From the NCBI RefSeq assembly GCF_029278565.1, contig NZ_CP119560.1:248001-312000 (forward strand): a stretch of 64,000 nt of DNA, given 5' to 3'. The position numbers and the translations under genes were made by a program. Under the pieces are notes generated by a model that saw only the letters and a program-made list of their open reading frames with translations, was not told the DNA's origin and made no database searches. This stretch comes from Haloarcula halophila (GTDB lineage: Archaea; Halobacteriota; Halobacteria; Halobacteriales; Haloarculaceae). Positions 43,184 through 52,173 of the stretch are shown here, one piece after another (position 1 is the first letter of the stretch; every line of letters starts with the position of its first letter).

Positions 43184-44431
43184 ATGGAAATCAATCAGCA
43201 ACGGCTCCGCAGTGATATCGAGTCGAACGCGGAGTTCGGTGCCGTCCCCACCGAGGAGGGCCGCGGACGGACGGTTCTCACGGGGAGCGAGGCGGACCGA
43301 CGAGCGCGGGAGTTCCTCTGTGAGCGGCTCCGTGACGCCGGCCTCACGATATCGATCGACGGGGTCGGGAACATCGTCGGCCGGTGGACAGCCGAGAGCG
43401 CCGACCCGGGCGCCGCTCCCGTCGCGACCGGGAGCCATCTGGACTCCGTTCCGGAAGGCGGTATCTTCGACGGCCCGCTGGGGGTCTACGCCGGCCTGGA
43501 GAGCGTCCGCACGATGCAGGACGCCGGGATCGAACCCGCCCGCCCGATCGAGGTCGTCTGCTTCACCGAGGAGGAGGGCCAACGCTTCGACGGCGGGCTC
43601 ATCGGGTCGGCGGTCGCGGCGGGGGACATGAGCCTTGATGAAGCGCTGGCTATCGAGGACGCGGACGGCGTCCCGCTCGGGGATGCGCTGGCGGATATCG
43701 GCTACCGCGGCGAGGGACGGGTCGACGCCGGTGCGTGGGACGCGTGGATCGAACTCCACATCGAACAGTCCGAACGGCTCGTGACCGAGAACGCGGCTGC
43801 GGGTGTCGTCACGAGTATCGTCGGGCTCTCGCGGTGTCAGGTCGAGATCACCGGCGAGGCCGACCACGCAGGCTCGACGCTCATGCGTGACCGCGCCGAC
43901 GCATTGACAGCCGCCAGCGAGTTCGTTCTCGACGTCGAAACGGTGACGACCGAGCGCTGTGATGCCTCCGAGACTGCCGTCGCGACCGTCGGAAAACTCG
44001 ACGTCTCTCCGAACGCCCCGAACGTCATTCCCGGAACCGTCTCGCTGACCCTCGACGTCCGTGACGTCGAGTACGACTCCATCGATCACATCATCGACGA
44101 AGCGAGGGAGCGTCTCGGTGCCATCGAGGACGAGCGACCCGTCCGTACGTCGATCGAACGACCGTGGGACCGCAGCCCGATCGAGATGAGTGCCCGCTGT
44201 CGGGACGCGCTTCACGCCGCCGGTGAACGTGCGAACCTTCGGACGCTCGATCTGCATTCCGGCGCGGCACACGACACGATGCACGTCGCGAACGTGACCG
44301 ACGCGGCACTGCTGTTCGCACCCTCCCACGACGGGATCTCACACAACCCTCTGGAGTGGACCGACTGGGACGACTGTGCGGACGCGACGCGGGTTCTGGC
44401 GGGTGCGCTCGCCGAGCTAGCCGAGGCGTAG
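43184..44431 (+). CDS. M20-family Zn-dependent hydrolase (N-carbamoylase / allantoate amidohydrolase type)
   Basis: 415 residues. Metal ligands show in ATGSHLDSVPEGGIFDGPLG (His and Asp, about 80-100), EEEGQRF (about 129) and, near the C-terminus, HSGAAHDTMHVANVTDAALL (about 360). This arrangement is that of N-carbamoyl-L-amino acid hydrolases, beta-ureidopropionases and allantoate amidohydrolases. It would release ammonia from ureides or cut an amide brought in by the adjacent Dpp-type importer. The ATG at 43184 fits the TATA element; upstream in-frame starts add no conserved sequence. Which ureide is cleaved cannot be told from sequence. Confidence 0.85.
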   Translation: MEINQQRLRSDIESNAEFGAVPTEEGRGRTVLTGSEADRRAREFLCERLRDAGLTISIDGVGNIVGRWTAESADPGAAPVATGSHLDSVPEGGIFDGPLGVYAGLESVRTMQDAGIEPARPIEVVCFTEEEGQRFDGGLIGSAVAAGDMSLDEALAIEDADGVPLGDALADIGYRGEGRVDAGAWDAWIELHIEQSERLVTENAAAGVVTSIVGLSRCQVEITGEADHAGSTLMRDRADALTAASEFVLDVETVTTERCDASETAVATVGKLDVSPNAPNVIPGTVSLTLDVRDVEYDSIDHIIDEARERLGAIEDERPVRTSIERPWDRSPIEMSARCRDALHAAGERANLRTLDLHSGAAHDTMHVANVTDAALLFAPSHDGISHNPLEWTDWDDCADATRVLAGALAELAEA

Positions 44432-44706
44432 CTTTCCTGGCACTGTCGACTGTCCAGTAGTAGCTCCCTGTTCCGCGTTCTAACCCGACCCGGCGAACCT
44501 GATCCCGTTCGTATTTTCCGGAGTATGAGAACGCAATCCAGGATGCTGTACTCAGCCCTGCTGTTGCCTGATATCTGGAGAAGACAACTGAGAGTGCTGT
44601 GGGAGCTCGATCCGAGTGCCGGTCCTATCGCTCTCTCGGCGAAGCTGTCGACGAATAGCGTTTGCGAAATACAAACAACTATATCGATACGGGTCCGAAC
44701 ACTGGT

Positions 44707-45522
44707 ATGACGAACGACCGGACAAACGGTTCGCCGCGGACCCTCAAAACAGTGTCCCGTGCGTTCGACATCGTCCGAGCGCTCGAAGAGTTAGACGGCG
44801 CCGGCGTCACCGAACTAACCGAACATCTCGACCTCTCGAAGAGCGTCGTGTACAACTACCTCAGTACGCTCCGCGAGGAGAAGTTCGTGGTCAAGGAGGG
44901 CGACACGTACGAACTCTCCCTGCAGTTCCTGCTCGTCGGGGAGTACGTTCGATATCAGAACGTGCTCTACCAGATCGGCAAGCCCGAACTGGAGGAACTC
45001 GCGGAGAAGACCGGCGAGTTCGCTCACCTGGCGACCGAGGAGCACGGACTCGGTGTCAACCTCTACAAGGTCAGCGGCGAGAAGGCGGTCGGAAGCGAGT
45101 ATCAGGTGAACAAACTCCAGCGTGCGGATTATCTGCACTTCTCGGCGACCGGAAAGGCCATACTCGCACACCTGCCCCGCGAGCGGGTCGAGTGGATCAT
45201 CGACCAATACGGGCTCCCGGAGAAGACGGAGTCGACGATCACCGAGCGCGAGGCGCTGTTCGACGACCTGGAAACGATACGTGAACGGGGGTACTCGCTC
45301 AACGAGGAAGAGGAGATCACGGGCCTCCAAGCCATCGGCGCACCCGTGCGCAACCGCCACGGCAGAGTTCTCGGGTCGATAAGCGTCTCAGGGCCGGTCA
45401 GACGGATGAAACAGTCCGGGTATCACGAGCAACTCATCGAGGACGTAGTGAACACTGCGAACGTCATCGAAGTGAACATCAACATGGAGGAGACCGACGA
45501 CGAGTTCCCGACGTTCAGTTGA
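44707..45522 (+). CDS. IclR-family transcriptional regulator (copy 3)
   Basis: 271 residues from the ATG at 44707. The winged helix (about 10-75) contains GAGVTELTEHLDLSKSVVYN. The effector domain has FSATGKAILAHLPRERVEWI and GYSLNEEEEITGLQAIGAPV. It is more distant from copies 1 and 2 and ends with an acidic tail of about 15 residues. A TATA element (AACTATATCG, about 44678-44687) lies about 24 bases upstream. It presumably controls the M20/dpp genes. The 275 bases before it hold no gene but include CTGTTCCGC (about 44468-44476), a fragment of the motif near iclR copy 2. Confidence 0.9.
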   Translation: MTNDRTNGSPRTLKTVSRAFDIVRALEELDGAGVTELTEHLDLSKSVVYNYLSTLREEKFVVKEGDTYELSLQFLLVGEYVRYQNVLYQIGKPELEELAEKTGEFAHLATEEHGLGVNLYKVSGEKAVGSEYQVNKLQRADYLHFSATGKAILAHLPRERVEWIIDQYGLPEKTESTITEREALFDDLETIRERGYSLNEEEEITGLQAIGAPVRNRHGRVLGSISVSGPVRRMKQSGYHEQLIEDVVNTANVIEVNINMEETDDEFPTFS

Positions 45523-46398
45523 GGACCGAAGACGGTCGCACGAACGATTGGAATAACGATCGTACATATGTTATCCGTCCTGCTGCACTGTAGAGTAGCA
45601 CCACTCCCCGTCGAAACCATCCTCCCCTCTCGGGACTGCTGAAGCCAAAACTGGGTATCGACAACAGCGCACAAATCGGGGCCGATTCACTACGTGTTGG
45701 GTTCGGGATCCTCAGTTTTCGGCGATTCCGACGACGTCGGGTCCCGGAGTTCGTCGCAGACGACGACATGGGTGACCTATTGGGAAGAAATACCAGTAGA
45801 AACCGGGTTTACGACGAGTTATCTCATCGAGACAACCACTTTCGTCCAGTGTTTGAGAATATATTGCTAAATACCGGAAGTTCGTTCTATTATCCGCTAA
45901 GATGTGTTCGAGGACGTCAAGAGTAGAGTTGTATTCGTATTTTTGTTTTCTTTCCCGTATATTGGTCCCTGTTCGTGGGTAAACTATCATGATATATCTG
46001 TTTCTTGGACTAGAATCGTGACCTGTGGTATCAACTGATCTGGTTTTGGCAGTCACGGGCCGGTGGATGCGTGGTAATCGCGTCCGTCGTGTTACCGCCC
46101 GGCGGTTCAGCTGTCTCCCACGGCGACACTTACCGCTTAGTGACAACTGCAGCGATTTAGGTGCCGATCGGACTGCTGTCGGACGGTCGGGTGTCTGTAG
46201 CTTTTCACTGGCTCCGATAGGGATACCGGACGCCAACGTGAATCCCCCGCGTCGTTTCATAAGTGCCGAACAGTCCACGTGATCGAATCGCTGCGGTGCC
46301 CGGGATCGAAGACGGGGATTCGGAGATCGAAGACTGTATTCGCGACCAGTGAGTCGACGCGGACTTTTTATCCGTAGCTGTACAAGATCTATCATCGA
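45523..46398. other. Long intergenic region of 876 bases, AT-rich, no clear gene
   Basis: This is the largest gap in the window. Base composition falls well below the flanks, notably at 45840-46020. A minus-strand frame stays open across much of it. The frame could code a 92-residue protein (45990 to 45712, starting MIVYPRTGTNIRERK), but it is basic and lacks a well-placed TATA box, so I do not call it a gene. An inverted-repeat-like patch (ATAAC/GTTAT) occurs near 45550-45573. It may be a decayed mobile element or a regulatory region. Confidence 0.4.
46365..46372 (+). promoter_or_regulatory. TATA box of the moeA-mocA operon
   Basis: TTTTTATC lies about 30 bases before the ATG at 46399, predicting a leaderless transcript. 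Confidence 0.5.
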
Positions 46399-47607
46399 AT
46401 GGGAGACGAAACCCGGGAATTGATCCACCGAACCGACGCCGTCGATCGTGTGGTGGCTGTCCGTGACCGCACGTTCACCACCCGTCCGACTGAGACGGTC
46501 GCACTCGACAGGATCGGCGGTCGGGTCCTCGCGACAGCACTCACGGCGACGACGGACCTCCCGCCGTTCGACTACGCGACCATGGACGGATACGCGTTCG
46601 ATGCGACCGACGCCTACCCGCTGGATATCGTTGAGGCGGACGTGTATCCCGAGGACGACCCGCCTGCACTCGACGACGGATCGGCGATCGAAATCGCCAC
46701 GGGCGCGCCCCTGCCAGCGGAGGCAAACGCCGTGCTCAAATACGAGGCGGCGACCGTCGACGGCGACCGGCTTCGAGGACCGCCGCTCGAACCCGGCACT
46801 GCCACGTACAGGCGGGGGAGCAACGTCGAGGCCGGCACGCGAGTGTTCGAGCGCGGCGAACGGCTCGGGCCGAAAGACGCCGTCTTCCTTCGGGACCTCG
46901 GTCACGAGACGGTCGAGGTGTTCGAGCCACTGTCGGTGGGCGTCCTCGCAACTGGTTCCGAGATCCACGAGGGCACGCAATCGGATCTCGACTCCCCGAT
47001 GTTACAGGGACTCGTTCGATCCTGGGGCCACGAGGCGACGTTCGAGGGGACTGTCCCCGACGAGTTCGAACGGGTGAAAGCGGCGATACGCCGGCTGGCG
47101 GAGGAGCACGACGTCGTCCTAACGACGGGCGGGACGAGCGTCGGACCGAAAGATTACGTCGTGCGAGCGCTGGACGACCTCGGGACGGTCCAGTTTCACG
47201 GTGTCCGTCTCAGACCCGGCAAACCACTCGCACTCGCCTCACTCCCCGACGCCGTCGCCTTCGCGATCCCCGGGAAACCGATCGGTGCCCACACTGTCGC
47301 GTCACTCGTCGTGCGGCCGTTCTTCACCGGGAGACAGGACTTGCCGACAGTACGGCGCCCCATCGCTCGGGAGATCGAACTCGGCCCCGACGGGTTCGAG
47401 TACGCGATCCCGGTGGTGCTCTCGGACGGTGAGGCGATGCCGCTTGGCCACGTAGACTCCCCGCTGAAGGTGTACGAGCGGGAGTTCGACCCGAGCGTGC
47501 TGTCTTCGAGCACGCGTGCGACACGCGCAGACGGGTTCGTCCTGACCGATTCCGCACTGGCAGCCGGACAAGATGTCGCCGTGGTTCCCTACGCTGCCAT
47601 CCAGTGA
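46399..47607 (+). CDS. moeA: Molybdopterin molybdotransferase (MoeA)
   Basis: 402 residues with the complete MoeA pattern: TTDLPPFDYATMDGYAFDAT (about 52-71) in domain I and TGSEIHEGTQSDLDSPMLQG (about 190) later. The MPT-binding TTGGTSVGPKDY (about 240) is intact, as is RPGKPLALASLP. It inserts molybdate into adenylylated molybdopterin, the last common step of cofactor assembly. It lacks the extra PBP-like domain found in some archaeal MoeA fusions. mocA follows after one base, and the molybdoenzyme genes converge just beyond, so the pair probably serves that enzyme. Confidence 0.93.
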   Translation: MGDETRELIHRTDAVDRVVAVRDRTFTTRPTETVALDRIGGRVLATALTATTDLPPFDYATMDGYAFDATDAYPLDIVEADVYPEDDPPALDDGSAIEIATGAPLPAEANAVLKYEAATVDGDRLRGPPLEPGTATYRRGSNVEAGTRVFERGERLGPKDAVFLRDLGHETVEVFEPLSVGVLATGSEIHEGTQSDLDSPMLQGLVRSWGHEATFEGTVPDEFERVKAAIRRLAEEHDVVLTTGGTSVGPKDYVVRALDDLGTVQFHGVRLRPGKPLALASLPDAVAFAIPGKPIGAHTVASLVVRPFFTGRQDLPTVRRPIAREIELGPDGFEYAIPVVLSDGEAMPLGHVDSPLKVYEREFDPSVLSSSTRATRADGFVLTDSALAAGQDVAVVPYAAIQ

Positions 47608-47608
47608 G

Positions 47609-48241
47609 ATGACGGGGACGCCCACAGGAGCGACCGACCAGGGGACTCACTCAACCGTTCACGGTGTCGTCCTCGCGGCAGGGACGAGCAGCCGCTACGG
47701 TGACTCGAACAAACTCCTCGAAGAAGTCGACGGCGAGCCGCTCGTAAGACACGCCGTCAGGACGCTCTCTGCATCCTCCGTCGACGGCGTGACCGTCGTC
47801 GTCGGCTACGAGGCAGCGCGCGTTCGCGAGGCCGTCCCGGATCTCGGGGCCGATATCCGGGTGAACCGGGCGTTCGAGGCGGGCCAAAGCACGTCGGTGG
47901 CCGCAGGGGTAGCAGCCACGCGGGAACGCGGCGACGATGCAGTCGTCTTCGCGCTCGGAGATATGCCCGACGTTGCCGTCCAATCCGTCGAGACGCTGCT
48001 TCGGGCCTATCGCCGTGGTGACGGTGACGCGCTCGCGGCCGCGTACGACGGGACACGTGGTAATCCGGTCCTCTTCGATCGCCGGTTCTTCGACGCGCTG
48101 ACGACCATCGACGGGGACGTCGGCGGTCGGGAGATCCTCCTGAACGATCCGGACGCAGCGATGATCGAAACCGGTGATCCGGGTGTCCTGCGGGACATCG
48201 ATCGCCCGACGGACCTAGACGGTCGGAATACGGACCGGTGA
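47609..48241 (+). CDS. mocA: Molybdenum cofactor cytidylyltransferase (MocA-like)
   Basis: 210 residues with the nucleotidyltransferase signature VVLAAGTSSRYGDSNKLLEE (about 20-39). EAGQSTSVAAGVAATRERGD and FALGDMPDV carry the metal Asp. MocA turns Mo-molybdopterin into the CMP-linked dinucleotide cofactor used by xanthine dehydrogenase-family enzymes. That is exactly the enzyme type encoded next door. It follows moeA by one base and stops 3 bases before the convergent large-subunit stop. The ATG at 47609 is preferred over an in-frame GTG inside moeA. Confidence 0.88.
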   Translation: MTGTPTGATDQGTHSTVHGVVLAAGTSSRYGDSNKLLEEVDGEPLVRHAVRTLSASSVDGVTVVVGYEAARVREAVPDLGADIRVNRAFEAGQSTSVAAGVAATRERGDDAVVFALGDMPDVAVQSVETLLRAYRRGDGDALAAAYDGTRGNPVLFDRRFFDALTTIDGDVGGREILLNDPDAAMIETGDPGVLRDIDRPTDLDGRNTDR

Positions 48242-48244
48242 GGC

Positions 48245-50698
48245 TCACTCCTCGCGGAGCTTCTTCCGGATTCGGTCGGGTGTCACGGGGATGCGGTCAG
48301 CGGTTATGTCGAACGGCTCCAGTGCGCGGTTGATCGCCGTGGCGATACTCGCGGGGCCGTCGATCATTCCCCCTTCACCCGTCCCTTTCGCGCCGGTCGT
48401 CGTGAACGGCGACGGCGTCTCCGTGTGTTCGAGGTGCATCTCGGGGATGTTCTTCGTCGACGGCAACAGGTAGTCGAAGAGCGTGACGGCCTGTGGTTGC
48501 CCGGACTGGTCGTAGGAAAACTCTTCGAGCAACGCCGCGCCGATCCCCTGGGCCAACCCGCCGTGGGCCTGGCCCTCGACGATCGTCGGGTTGAGCTGTG
48601 TGCCACAGTCCCGCAGCGAGTAGAACTTGAGCACTTCTATCTCGCCGGTTTCGATGTCGACTTCCACGATGGGGGCGTTGGCAGCGAAGGCCGCCGTCGG
48701 GTAGACCGGATACTTCTGCGTGAGCGCTTCCCCGAACTCCTCGACGTCCAACACCGGGAACTCGTAGTCGTACTCGGCGTAGGTCAGCCGGTCGCCGTCG
48801 GTTTCCCCATCGATCTCGACGAGGTCGGCACGGCTGAGCCGCTCGGTTCCGTCCGCACGTTCGACGCCGCCGTCACGGTAGAGGACCGCCTCCTGGTCGA
48901 CGTCCCAGTGCCGGGCGGCGAGCCGTTCGAGGTTGTCGACGACCGTCTCACCGAGCCCTTCCGTCGCGCCGGAGAGCATGACAGCCATCCGGGACGCGGC
49001 ACTGCCGTACTCCGTCGGTGCCTCGACGCTGTCGAGGTAGTCGACCTCGATGTCGCTCGGCAGGATCTCGAGCTGGTCGGCTAGGAGCTGTTTGACGATG
49101 GTCTGGTGGCCCTGACCCGACGAGTCGGTCGCCAGGTAGGTGCGGACGGTCCCGTCGGCCTCGATCTCACAGCGGAGGTGTTCGGGCAGTTCGTCGACGT
49201 CGTCCATCTCACGGTCGGCGAGTGCGTCCCGGTCGGACCGTTGTCGGTCCGTCCAGTCGGCCCCGCTGACTCCGGGTTCGATGTGGACGGTGTAGCTGAC
49301 GCCGCGGTACTTCCCGTCCTCGCGTTGCAGTTCGACGGTCTCCGGGTCAAGGAGCCCGCCCTCTGTCCGTTCCTCCTCTTCGATGAGTTCCTTGATCCGT
49401 GCGAGCGCCTCGGGGAAATCACCAGAGTCGTAGATGTTCTTCGAGGGGAGCTTGTACGGCATCTGCTCGGGCTGGATGAGGTTCTGCTGTCGGAACTCGT
49501 AAGGGTCCATCCCGAGATCGTAGGCGGCGTCGTCGACGACGGACTCCAGCGCGTAGAGGTGCGGGTCGACGCCGAACCCGCGGTAGGCAGTCTGGGCGGT
49601 CTTGTTCGTGAGGACGAGTTCGTAGTTGTACCGGACGGGTTCGATGTTGTAGGCGTTGGTGACGACCGAGAGCGGTTTGAGCGCCTGATTGACCGGGTAG
49701 TGGGGGTACGCTCCGAAGTCGTCGACGAAGTTCACGTCGAGACCCTGGATGGTCCCGTCGTCGTCGTACGCAAGCCGCATCATGTACTCCCGGTCGGAGC
49801 AGTGCATATCTCCGCCCTGGAGGTTTTCGATCCGGTCCTCGACGTATTTGACCGGGCGTCCGTCGAGTTGCTGGCTGGCCATCGCCGCGAGCGTACAGTA
49901 GCGGTGGATCGCGATCTTCGTCCCGTAGCTCCCCCCGACGTCCGGCGGGACGTTGAGCCTGACGTCGTCGGGGTCGTAGCCGAGCGGTTCGTAGATGGTG
50001 TCGTCGACCAGCGTGTGGAGCTGGATGTTACAGTCGATATCGAAACTGTCGGCCTCCTCGTCGTACTCGGCCACGACGCCCGCGGTCTCCAGTGGGACCC
50101 CCGAGATACGACCCCACGAGTACTGGTCCTCGATGACGTTGTCCGCGTCCTCGAAGGCTTCGTCCACGTCACCGAAGGTCAGCCGCTCCTTATCGGGGAC
50201 GTTCGTCCCCAGCTCTTCGTGGACGAGTGTCTCGTCCTGTCTGGCCGTGACGGGGTCCGTGATCGCCTCCTTGGTGTCGTATTCGACGTCGATGCGGTCG
50301 ATGAGGTCCTCGACCACGTAGCGGTCGTCGGCCACGACCAGTGCGACCGGCTCGCCGACGAACCGGACCGTATCGCGGGCAAGCGCCCACTCGGACATGC
50401 TATCGAGGCCACACGGCATCGGGTTGTACTCAGCGGCGATGTCCTCGCCGGTCAGGACGAGGTCACAGTCGGGGTGGTCTTCGGCGGCGCTGGTATCGAT
50501 GTCGACGATATCGGCGTGGGCGTGTGTCGTCCGGAGCAGGCCCATGCTCAGGCAGGCCTCCGGAGTGATGTCGTGGACGTACTCCGCGCGACCGGTCAGG
50601 ATCCGGTGGTCCTCGACCCGGTTGAGTCCCGTCCCGACGAACGTCTCCTCGTCCGGTTCGTCCTGCATCTCGTCCGGGGCGGCTTCGGACCGCGACAT
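48245..50698 (-). CDS. Xanthine dehydrogenase/aldehyde oxidase-family molybdenum subunit (CoxL-like)
   Basis: 817 residues. The N-terminal a/b hammerhead part includes GTGLNRVEDHRILTGRAEYV. Cofactor-site blocks are TAYRGFGVDPHLYALE (about 365-380) and VEAPTEYGSAASRM. The catalytic-Glu motif is TGAKGTGEGGMIDGPASIAT (about 770-789). The active-site loop reads AYRGFG, not the AYRCSFR of true CO dehydrogenase, so CO is unlikely. Hydroxylation of a purine, aldehyde or N-heterocycle is expected. Its ATG overlaps the small-subunit stop. NCS2 permeases nearby hint at xanthine or another nucleobase. Confidence 0.9.
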   Translation of the reverse strand: MSRSEAAPDEMQDEPDEETFVGTGLNRVEDHRILTGRAEYVHDITPEACLSMGLLRTTHAHADIVDIDTSAAEDHPDCDLVLTGEDIAAEYNPMPCGLDSMSEWALARDTVRFVGEPVALVVADDRYVVEDLIDRIDVEYDTKEAITDPVTARQDETLVHEELGTNVPDKERLTFGDVDEAFEDADNVIEDQYSWGRISGVPLETAGVVAEYDEEADSFDIDCNIQLHTLVDDTIYEPLGYDPDDVRLNVPPDVGGSYGTKIAIHRYCTLAAMASQQLDGRPVKYVEDRIENLQGGDMHCSDREYMMRLAYDDDGTIQGLDVNFVDDFGAYPHYPVNQALKPLSVVTNAYNIEPVRYNYELVLTNKTAQTAYRGFGVDPHLYALESVVDDAAYDLGMDPYEFRQQNLIQPEQMPYKLPSKNIYDSGDFPEALARIKELIEEEERTEGGLLDPETVELQREDGKYRGVSYTVHIEPGVSGADWTDRQRSDRDALADREMDDVDELPEHLRCEIEADGTVRTYLATDSSGQGHQTIVKQLLADQLEILPSDIEVDYLDSVEAPTEYGSAASRMAVMLSGATEGLGETVVDNLERLAARHWDVDQEAVLYRDGGVERADGTERLSRADLVEIDGETDGDRLTYAEYDYEFPVLDVEEFGEALTQKYPVYPTAAFAANAPIVEVDIETGEIEVLKFYSLRDCGTQLNPTIVEGQAHGGLAQGIGAALLEEFSYDQSGQPQAVTLFDYLLPSTKNIPEMHLEHTETPSPFTTTGAKGTGEGGMIDGPASIATAINRALEPFDITADRIPVTPDRIRKKLREE

Positions 50699-51210
50699 CA
50701 GTCTTCGTCCTCCATCTTGTCGGCCGCAGTTTTGACGGCGTCGTAGATGTTCTGGTAGCCGGTGCATCGACAGATATTCGAGGAGAGATGGGACTCCATC
50801 TTCTCCTGTGAGGGGTCGGGGTCCTCTTCGAGGAGGTCACGGGTCGACATCACGAACCCGCTCGTACAGAACCCACACTGGAGGGCGTGTTCCTCGTGGA
50901 ACGCTTCCTGGATCGGGTGGAGCGAGCCGTCCTCGCCGAGCCCCTCGACCGTCACGATCTCGCCGCCGTCGGTCTGTACCGCGTACATCATGCAGCTTTT
51001 GACCAGATCGCCGTCGAAGCTGACCGTACACGCGCCACAGACCCCGTGTTCGCAGCCGACACGGACGCCGTTCAGATCCACGTAGTTCCGGAGGAAATCG
51101 GAGAGCTTCAGGCGCGGCTCGATCTCCGCAGTCACCTCTTCCCCGTTGACCGTCAGAGAGACTTCCTGTGTTGGGCGGTCGGGAGTCGCCGCTGCGTCAT
51201 CCGTACTCAT
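50698..51210 (-). CDS. Molybdoenzyme 2Fe-2S subunit (CoxS-like)
   Basis: 170 residues with two cluster sites: plant-type VGCEHGVCGACTVSFDGDLV and its later Cys (about 51-73), then HALQCGFCTSGFVM and SNICRCTGYQNIYDAV (about 110-155). It passes electrons from the molybdenum centre to FAD. The operon order medium, small, large is readable on the minus strand: it starts 75 bases after the coxM stop, and its stop overlaps the large-subunit start. Confidence 0.94.
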   Translation of the reverse strand: MSTDDAAATPDRPTQEVSLTVNGEEVTAEIEPRLKLSDFLRNYVDLNGVRVGCEHGVCGACTVSFDGDLVKSCMMYAVQTDGGEIVTVEGLGEDGSLHPIQEAFHEEHALQCGFCTSGFVMSTRDLLEEDPDPSQEKMESHLSSNICRCTGYQNIYDAVKTAADKMEDED

Positions 51211-51285
51211 GATTGTTAGACACCTTCAAGCAAAGGCTGTCAGCGCCTTAAACCTGTTCCAACGTATCGCATTGCCCGGCCGTCC

Positions 51286-52173
51286 TCAGGCGATCGCTCG
51301 GTCGTAGGCGGTCCGGAGCGCACGCTTGGTGTACTCGCGGGCCAGTTCCCGCTTGTACGTCTCGTCCGCGTGCATCTCGGCCGCCGGACTGACCCGCTCG
51401 TAGGCGATCTCGCCGGCGTTTTCGACCGTCGCGTCGACGAGCGGTTCGCCCTCGACCGCTGCCTCGACGGCTTCGATCCGCAGCGGAACGTCCGCGGCGT
51501 TTGCCAGCCCGATGCGGGCCTCCTCGACGGCTGGTTCGGCAGCGTCGGGGTCGTCGACGCGAACCGCGCCCGCGACGCTGAGCGTCGGCCACGTCTGTGC
51601 CGCCCGTTTCTGCCCGAGGAAGGTCATCCCGGTTCGGGCGGCCGGGAACGGATCGGAGGGGAACCGGGCGGCGGTGATGAGTTCGTCCTCCTCGATGTCG
51701 GTCATCATGTAGGCGATGAAGTAGTCGTCCGCGTCGACCGTGCGCCGGCCGTCCGTCGACGCCAGTTCCAGTTCACCACCCATCGCGACGAGGACACAGG
51801 GGTAGTTGCCGGCGGGATCGGCCTCGCCGATACTCCCACCGATGGTACCGCGGTTCCGGACAGTCGGCCCGGCGATCTGTCCCGCCGACTCGGACAACAC
51901 CGCGTACTCTTCGGTCAACACGTCCGAGTGCTCGATATCGCGGTGGCGGGTGAGTGCGCCGACGTCCACGGCGTCACCGGTCGCGTCGATGTGAGAGAGT
52001 TCGTCGATAGCGTTGATGTCGATGATGTGGTCCGGGTTGGCGAGGCGATTGGCCATCACGATACTCAGCGACTGGTTTCCCGCCATCAGTTCCGCCTCGG
52101 AGAGGTCGGCCAGCAACGTCACCGCCTCCTCGACGGTTTCAGGGCGGTGGTACTCGAACGCTGAGGGTTTCAT
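51286..52173 (-). CDS. Molybdoenzyme FAD-binding subunit (CoxM-like)
   Basis: 295 residues. FAD-site segments are LMAGNQSLSIVMANRLANPD (about 31-50), which replaces the usual AGGxS/T loop by AGNQS, and TVRNRGTIGGSIGEADPAGN (about 104-123), which is standard. The C-terminal domain ends RALRTAYDRAIA. It takes electrons from the 2Fe-2S subunit. Its ATG overlaps the stop of a 27-codon upstream ORF in the ATGA manner, so translation may be coupled. A promoter with TTATTAT lies about 115 bases upstream. Confidence 0.92.
   Translation of the reverse strand: MKPSAFEYHRPETVEEAVTLLADLSEAELMAGNQSLSIVMANRLANPDHIIDINAIDELSHIDATGDAVDVGALTRHRDIEHSDVLTEEYAVLSESAGQIAGPTVRNRGTIGGSIGEADPAGNYPCVLVAMGGELELASTDGRRTVDADDYFIAYMMTDIEEDELITAARFPSDPFPAARTGMTFLGQKRAAQTWPTLSVAGAVRVDDPDAAEPAVEEARIGLANAADVPLRIEAVEAAVEGEPLVDATVENAGEIAYERVSPAAEMHADETYKRELAREYTKRALRTAYDRAIA

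Noticed and set aside
45712-46980. 422-codon open frame on the minus strand
   Set aside because: Its upper half is the antisense shadow of moeA, and the product is basic and Arg-rich. Only the part in the intergenic gap is left as an open question.
48245-52173. Carbon monoxide dehydrogenase (CoxLMS)
   Set aside because: The large subunit reads AYRGFG where true form I CO dehydrogenase has AYRCSFR, so only the wider family is supported despite CoxG and XdhC-type neighbours.
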